From the NCBI GenBank assembly GCA_001584585.1, contig LSYV01000079.1, positions 2,726 to 14,169 on the forward strand: DNA of 11,444 nt, in the 5' to 3' direction. Origin of the DNA: Gonium pectorale (lineage: Eukaryota > Chlorophyta > Chlorophyceae > Chlamydomonadales > Volvocaceae). Of this stretch, positions 7,850 to 11,444 are shown one piece after another. Position numbers and translations under genes: made by a program. Position 1 is the first letter of the stretch, and each line of letters begins with the position of its first letter. The notes under the pieces were generated by a model that saw only the letters and a list, made by a program, of their open reading frames with translations, was not told the origin of the DNA and did no database searches.

Positions 7850-10439
7850 TTACGCGCCCTCGTCCCCACACACGCGCAGCGGCAGCCGCCGGAATGCGGA
7901 GAAGCTTCGGATGCCGTGCCAGAGCAGGCCGAAGGCCTCTCGCTCCAGTACCACCGCCTCCGCGTCGATCCAGTTCGGATCCTCGAAGCCGCCACCGGCG
8001 ACCTGGCCTTGCGCCTGGAATGCGTCCTGCACAACAGGCCTTAGCTGCAGCCCAGCGCTGCCAGGTCCAGGCTGGGTCATGATGTCCGCCCGCGTCACGT
8101 AGTCGGGCGGTAGCTGCAGGGGCGTGCCCTTACGGCCCGCTTGGGCGCTGGGCCGGTCCAAGTAGATGCGGAAAGACACGGCGCCAGCGGGCACATTGTC
8201 GTCGCCTGCACGGCGCCCACGGTAAGTTGGGTAACCCAATGGAAAGCAAGGAAGCGATAGGCCTTGCTTATCATCAATCACCCCTCGCCCTGCCTGCTGG
8301 CCCAAGCGCGCCATCCCCGTGCAATCCCGCCGCCCTGCCTGCCACCCCTCAGCGCACCGGTCAGTTTGCGCGCCTCCAGCAAGTGCGGCCCGGCCCTCCA
8401 AACGTGCAGGAGCTCGATGCCATGGCTGCCGTACGTGCCCCGCCACAAGCCCTCCAGCGGGTGCGGCCCCGCAGTGGCGGGCGCAGGTGGCATAGCAGGG
8501 AAATCGCCGACAGTTCCAGCGGGCGGCTGGCCGGCGGCGGGCTCAGACGCAGGGGGAGGAGCGGCTAGGGTGGCTGGGCCGGGGCCAGCGGGCTCGGGCA
8601 GGGGTGCAGCTGCCGCCTGGGCGGGCTGCTCAGCAGCGCCTGGGCCCGCGGCTTGGGTCGCCGCAGCCTCGTCCGCAGCCTGGGCAGCCATTAGGCCGGT
8701 CGTCAGACGCCTGCGGAGGCGGGGAGCGCACAGGTGCCACTACTTCAGCATCAGAGAACACACAGCAGCAGGGACACCCGGTGCACGCAAGTGTCAATAG
8801 CCCGTTTCTGCCATGCTAAATGTTGACCACAGCGTAAGAAAGCTGCAGCGAGCCTCGCAATTGTGCTTGTGCGTGTTCTAACGAGGAGCCGCGCACCCAA
8901 AGGGTATCACTCTGGGCAACCTGCAAGCAGGAGTGCATCGCACGCTTGCACACCTCGTGCCGCATCGAAGCAGTGTCGCACATGCGAGGTTCGCCCCGTA
9001 CCGGTATGACACGGAGGAGGGCATGTCGTACAGTACGAGGCTCCGCATCGAGAAGGTGACTCGCGCGAGCCGCTCGGAGGGCCTGAAGCCCGCCAGGATG
9101 TCCAGGTCGGGGACCGCGCCGCCGGCACCGCCTGCTGCCCGGGTCCCCAATGGGAAGGGCGGGAAATCCAATGCGAGCCAAATGCACCGGTATGAGGGTG
9201 AGTGCACACCTAGCTTCACAGCATTGTGGAGCACGCCTGGAATATCGATCAAGATTTTACGACACCCGAGTCTCATTGCCGACGGACTCAGAAGCGGAGA
9301 CCCGCCTTGCAAGTCCACGGTTTTCGTTTCTTCCTTCGGGCCTGGCTCGGCAAGGCAGCATTGCTTGCTCGCACCTTGCGCCTCTCCTTTCATCAGGCTC
9401 TGCGGTACAGGAAGTTGTCCCCAAGGATCCCATCGGCAAACGGCCTCCGTCTCCAGGTGGCGACAGCCAGCGCTACGACGGCACATGAAAACACGGGGTG
9501 GCGACCGTGAGGAATATTGCCGGGACAGGTAACCGCATCTCGCTTAAAAAGCACTTGAATCGAAGAACCGGGCGGCACCATGCATGCTACGTCTAAAGAC
9601 TGATGCCGACCACTCAAACAGGCCACTCGCCTGCACTTGAACGTGAAATGCTCAGTACAAGCTCCGCTGCCGGCAACCGCCGCCATATAATTGTCGCCTG
9701 GCTGCTCCGCAGACCCCTCAAATGAGCCGCCGGCTGCCATTTGCGGGCCTGCGCCTGCCGCCGTTGTATTAAGCGCCTCGTCTGCTTGCGCCTCTGCAGG
9801 CTGGCCTGGCTGGCCCAGCTGTAGTTGTGCCTCATGTGCCGCATGCTCCTGAACGCCGCCACCCTCACTGCCCACTGCCGCCTCGACACCCAGCGCCTGA
9901 CGGGTCCGCCTCACGAGTGCCCGATACGAGTTGGCAGCACGGAGACAGCGCACGACGGGCCGGTGCTGGGTGATTTCGTACTGAATCCGGAACACGGGTA
10001 CGGCACTTGCGCCCGGCTCCGCCAGGCGTAGACTTGCCACGATGGCGCCCACGAGGGCGGGCGGGTCGGGGAAGACGATCAGCAGGGAGCCCATGGGAGG
10101 GCAGGCGCCCAGCCAGGGGCCGCGAAGCAGATGGCCGTAGGGGCGGAGCAGGTCGCAGTAGAGGCGCCGGAAAGAGGGCAGGTCCCAGGCATGCGGGGAC
10201 TGCGCCACCTCGGGGCCGAGGATGGCGGCGCAGATGGGCGCCCAGACCAGCCGGTCCTCCGCTGCAGCCGCGGCGAAGCGACGGCACACCGCGCCGTAGC
10301 GCAGCATGTCGCGGGGTTCCAGGTGGCGAACAATATGCACCAGAACCTCATCGGGAAGGCTCAAGACGCCAGGCCGGCCTGCGCCAGTGGACCCATCGTC
10401 ATTCCGAAGCGCCACGTCGACGCTGGGTGTTAGGGTCAT
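7850..10439 (-). CDS. FBXO31-like: FBXO31-type F-box protein (SCF ubiquitin ligase substrate receptor), four proposed exons
   Basis: Predicted F-box substrate adaptor; the F-box would bind SKP1 and the C-terminal domain would select targets. Preferred exons: 10439-9869, 9131-9002, 8710-8358, 8205-7850, all GT-AG and phase-consistent, 469 aa. The F-box is at residues 25-70 (LSLPDEVLVHIVRHL, then RYGAVCRRF and W66). YCDLLRPYGHLLRGPW follows at 94-109 and VFRIQY at 149-154, as in the family. The middle exon ends LVLYDMPSSVSYR, and joining gives SYRRL, matching LTYRRI of human FBXO31. Residues 241-318 are an Ala/Pro-rich linker. GLWRGTYGSHGIELL starts at 321, and KLTG joined to DDNVPAG spans the last intron, as in the human TKITGDPNIPAG segment. 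AFGLLWHGIRSF at 442-453 matches the family's C-terminal strand. The last two exons and the 9002/8710 junction are firm. The exon 1 end is not: the frame stays open to 9393, and a GC donor after residue 269 (intron from 9630) with an acceptor before 9082 is an alternative. The algal protein is shorter than human FBXO31 between FRI and SYRR. Confidence 0.87.
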
Positions 10440-10681
10440 TTCCGTATTTCGAGGTAATAGGGATAGAAAAGTGGTTTGTGGGGTAATTCCAATTCTTGCT
10501 TTCGAATGGCGCGTCGGTCGGACTAGCGCGCGAGGACTAGCTGAGCGGGTTCTTTCGGTTAGCTTTTGGACCTTGACACGCTTTGCGCGTAAACATTGAG
10601 TGGAGAAATGAAAATTTGTATGTGTGAAGAAGCCGAATCAAGGTCACCCGCTAAGTCACCCGGTAATTCGTCCGACAACTA
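10440..10681 (-). promoter_or_regulatory. 5' flank of the FBXO31-like gene
   Basis: This is non-coding sequence immediately upstream of the ATG. It includes two CGGGTGAC copies about 17 bases apart (near 10644-10669 on the plus coordinates) and an AT-rich patch near 10600-10625. I cannot place a TATA box or a transcription start with confidence. Confidence 0.4.
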
Positions 10682-10701
10682 GTGGGACCAAGGAGTCCCA
10701 C
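10682..10701. repeat. Perfect inverted repeat GTGGGAC / GTCCCAC
   Basis: Seven-bp arms at 10682-10688 and 10695-10701 with a 6-nt loop. The right arm overlaps the first unit of the minisatellite, so the left arm could fold against any repeat unit through the shared TCCCAC. Confidence 0.7.
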
Positions 10702-10800
10702 AAAGAGTAGGACTCCCACAAAGAGTAGGACTCCCACAAAGAGTTGGACTCCCACAAAGAGTAGGACTCCCACAAAGAGTAGGACTCCCACAAATACTGA
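10693..10800 (+). repeat. 18-bp minisatellite, six units
   Basis: The unit is GACTCCCACAAAGAGTAG. Units start at 10693, 10711, 10729, 10747, 10765 and 10783. The first begins GAGT, the third ends TTG, and the last is degenerate after CACAAA. Each unit has ACTC and GAGT arms that can pair around a 7-nt loop. It lies about 250-360 bp upstream of the FBXO31-like start codon. Because 18 is a multiple of three, it leaves repetitive open frames on both strands that are not genes. Confidence 0.95.
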
Positions 10801-11444
10801 GACCCGCTACAACCAATGGCTTCACACAGCGAACCCAGCTCAGCTTTGCCCAGAACATTATGAAGCTTCGCGGTCAACGTTATGCATTCTGACAACATTG
10901 ACGCCGGGCCATGCTTGTCGGGAACCGCGACGAGCCAGCCGCACCAATCGTGAATGGCGACAAATCAATGCAATGAGCCTGCGATTAATATCCACATATG
11001 CAGCTTGTTACGGTGAAAAGGGCACGAGGAGCCAGGAGCTACTGCGATGCAGTCCCCCGGCTCCTCGTGAGCCATGGCACAGCGTCCTGAGCGTCCTAGC
11101 GTGCACTGGCATGAACAGAAATTTGGATTCACAGGGAGGGGCATTTTGCAGGGTATGGCCCGCATGACAGTGGCCCGGACCCATGGGCCTCTACTCTCCC
11201 GCAGCCCCCCGCCGCCCCCCTTGGGCCACCCTGTGCTTGCTGGATTGCGAGCAAGCCTTGGGTTGATATCAGCAGGGAGCTCTGTGCGTTGGAGAGCCAA
11301 GGGGCTGCGAAGTTCCCCCCGCAAGTAGGTGGATGTGCAGTTGGGTGGGGGCATGTGTACGCAACGCTCATCATCCCCTCTTGGTCACATGTCAGGGTAT
11401 GTATGGGCATGGTCCCTGTCGGTTGGGATGGGCCGGAGCCGCTC
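10801..11444. other. Stretch with no supported gene, containing a strong hairpin
   Basis: The clearest structure is an 11-bp perfect inverted repeat, CACGAGGAGCC (11023-11033) with GGCTCCTCGTG (11059-11069), enclosing a second stem ACTGC/GCAGT (11041-11053) with a GAT loop. An ATG in a good context at 11074 opens an 84-codon frame without recognisable domains. A poly-pyrimidine run with CCGCAG near 11197-11206 could be a splice acceptor on the plus strand, but no exon on either side is recognisable. Confidence 0.5.

Noticed and set aside
8878..9486. 202-codon minus-strand frame as its own gene
   Set aside because: Only its middle (9131-9002) looks coding and fits as FBXO31 exon 2. The upstream part is a pyrimidine-rich intron end and the part after GTACGG is the next intron.
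10007..10486. 159-codon plus-strand frame opposite FBXO31 exon 1
   Set aside because: It is an Arg/Gly-rich antisense shadow of the F-box exon.
10656..11167. Repetitive proteins (SLWESY repeats on minus, TPTKSR repeats on plus)
   Set aside because: They arise because the minisatellite period is 18 bp, a multiple of three. There are no flanking domains and no plausible gene structure.
11074..11328. 84-codon frame starting at a well-placed ATG (11074)
   Set aside because: No domain, no splice partner and low-complexity proline stretch; cannot be supported as a gene from this window.
1..11444. CRISPR arrays, tRNA, rRNA or bacterial-type operons
   Set aside because: The only regular repeat is the spacer-less 18-bp minisatellite. 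No tRNA-like or rRNA-like segment was recognised, and the genes have spliceosomal introns.

Overview
The window looks like nuclear DNA of a volvocine or Chlamydomonas-type green alga. The evidence is GC-rich coding sequence with G/C-ending codons, many short GT-AG introns (about 120-740 nt), TGTAA poly(A) signals downstream of the genes, alanine/glycine/proline/glutamine-rich linkers, and eroded LINE retrotransposon pieces. Nothing suggests a bacterial operon. The lineage is inferred from style; the gene families come from motif recognition without database searches.

Layout. Bases 1-2100 are a transposon graveyard: a sense LINE reverse-transcriptase fragment cut off after motif B (2-656), an antisense LINE C-terminal fragment (about 800-1246), a 43-bp repeat present twice (657-699 and 1942-1984), and two adjacent perfect hairpins (2036-2104). 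Bases about 2325-6026 hold a seven-exon minus-strand gene for a Nudix hydrolase of the NUDT5/YSA1 ADP-sugar pyrophosphatase family. No single open frame reveals it; it appears only when small exons (20-82 nt) are joined. All six junctions keep frame, and the joined protein follows the family from the substrate-stacking tryptophans through the Nudix box to the catalytic glutamate. It also carries a long C-terminal extension ending in a predicted membrane segment, which is unusual for this soluble family and is the most interesting point in the window. Bases 6027-7150 are mostly non-coding with a possible further LINE scrap.

Bases about 7145-10439 hold a second minus-strand gene, a multi-exon FBXO31-type F-box protein, with the F-box in exon 1 and the family's C-terminal substrate-pocket motifs in the last two exons. 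Its upstream region carries an 18-bp minisatellite (10693-10800) next to a perfect inverted repeat. Bases 10801-11444 contain a strong hairpin and no gene I can support.

The two genes lie head-to-tail on one strand about 1.8 kb apart and each seems to be its own transcription unit. One would act in nucleotide-sugar or ADP-ribose turnover and the other in SCF ubiquitin ligase targeting; I see no evidence of a shared pathway.
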